NCBI GenBank assembly: GCA_001556125.1
Contig: LSIG01000142.1
Span: 1 to 22,936 of the forward strand
Source: Rhizobiales bacterium CCH10-E5
GTDB taxonomy: Bacteria > Pseudomonadota > Alphaproteobacteria > Rhizobiales > Beijerinckiaceae
Reading direction: 5' to 3'
DNA length: 22,936 bases
Shown here: piece by piece, positions 22,379 through 22,936 of the stretch
Layout: the number at the start of each line of letters is the position of its first letter
Numbering within the stretch: the first letter of the stretch is position 1
Notes under the pieces: generated by a model
Database searches by the model: none
Seen by the model: the letters and a program-made list of their open reading frames with translations, nothing else
Told to the model about the DNA's origin: nothing
Position numbers and translations under genes: made by a program

Positions 22379-22936
22379 ATGACGACCAAGACCGACGACA
22401 CCAGCGGGAAGCCGCACGCGAAGCGAGAGATCGGCAGCGCGCTCCTGCCCGAAGGCTCGGCCGGCGCTGTCCGGCGCTGGTACCCGACGCAGTGGCCGCG
22501 CATCTGCGGCACGAAGCTTCTTCCGCTGCCCGCCGATGCGTTCCTGACAGACGCGTTCCTCTCGCGTTACCGGCCAGGCTTCCTTACCTTCGCCTACGCG
22601 GCTGGGTGCGGCTACCACCCGCACAACCCCGCGGCGCAGGGCCTGGCCGGGATCGCCCGGCGGCTGAATGCTCCCCTGCACAAGCTGTCGGCGACGACAC
22701 AATCGGACCCAACGGAACGGCTACGGGAGCTGAATCTCGACCGCTATGGCGCGCTCACAATGACCGAAGAGGGCCATCTGTGCAGCGAGCTCGGCTTCAA
22801 CACGTGGACCTTCCAAGTCCTGCTTCCGGTCGGCAAGCCGCTCGAAGGATCGCCGGTGACGGTTCAGAAGCGTGGCCTGTCTGTCAACGGCGGTCGGATT
22901 CCAGGCCAGCGTGGCGGAGTAAAAGCAGGCCACTGG
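22379..22936 (+). CDS. Hypothetical protein, C-terminus outside window
   Basis: Open for 186 codons from the ATG at 22379 to the window edge with no stop; an in-frame ATG at 22367 is an alternative start (MDQIMTTK). The N-terminus is charged, followed by RRWYPTQWPRICGTKLLPL, an aromatic-rich block around SRYRPGFLTFAYAAGCGYHP and LHKLSATTQSDPTERLRELN. No known motif or membrane segment is visible. It starts about 40-50 bp after the AAA+ gene with no terminator between, so the two may be co-transcribed. Confidence 0.7.
   Translation, partial: MTTKTDDTSGKPHAKREIGSALLPEGSAGAVRRWYPTQWPRICGTKLLPLPADAFLTDAFLSRYRPGFLTFAYAAGCGYHPHNPAAQGLAGIARRLNAPLHKLSATTQSDPTERLRELNLDRYGALTMTEEGHLCSELGFNTWTFQVLLPVGKPLEGSPVTVQKRGLSVNGGRIPGQRGGVKAGHW

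Noticed and set aside
16724..22936. Integrative conjugative element with defined ends
   Set aside because: No integrase, relaxase, tRNA or direct-repeat ends are visible; only gene style suggests it.
1..22936. CRISPR arrays, rRNA, tRNA and insertion sequences
   Set aside because: No regularly spaced repeats, no tRNA or rRNA sequence patterns and no transposase frames were noticed on either strand.

Overview
The window looks like chromosome of a high-GC alphaproteobacterium, most likely a Hyphomicrobiales member (Bosea/rhizobia-like). The reasons are the dipeptide-type transporter with Tat-exported binding proteins, the SorT-type sulfite dehydrogenase tied to an ECF sigma factor, promoters of the alphaproteobacterial GGAAT-N16-CGT type, and the codon usage. 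This taxonomic call is inference only.

Region 1 (1-7189) is a catabolic locus. A FadR-type GntR regulator (4672-5409, minus) heads a tightly packed minus-strand operon: two DppB/DppC-type permeases, a short-chain dehydrogenase, a glucarate-dehydratase-like enolase-superfamily enzyme and an RraA/HMG-aldolase-like protein. A Tat-dependent family-5 binding protein is divergent (5633-7189, plus). The 223-bp divergent region holds two near-identical operator candidates (CTCATAACwTATCwGATA) and a separate 10-bp dyad. The locus probably imports and degrades a sugar acid or similar hydroxy acid. The transporter ATPases are not in the window.

Region 2 (about 7500-16723) reads as a sulfite defence module. 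In minus-strand order it encodes a LysR regulator of the YeiE/CysB kind, a uracil-DNA-glycosylase-family protein, an ECF sigma factor, its membrane anti-sigma factor, a Tat-exported molybdopterin sulfite dehydrogenase and two c-type cytochromes. Divergent from the LysR gene are a small membrane protein, a YeiH-family (putative sulfate exporter) protein and an AcfC-like periplasmic binding protein. On the other side lie a DUF305 protein and a YVTN beta-propeller protein. Three promoters with the same GGAATR-N16-CGTYTY layout stand 28-34 bp before the start codons of the sulfite dehydrogenase, the DUF305 gene and the small membrane protein, so the local ECF sigma factor is the natural candidate to control all three units. 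The glycosylase is notable because bisulfite deaminates cytosine to uracil.

Region 3 (about 16730-22936) appears to be accessory DNA. It has an ExoI-like DEDDh exonuclease, a Lon-type AAA+ ATPase without a protease domain, and four proteins of unknown function (the last runs off the window). Several genes have their own GC-rich hairpin terminator and a 40-110 bp leader. No integrase, tRNA or transfer gene is visible, so calling it an integrative element is inference from gene style only.
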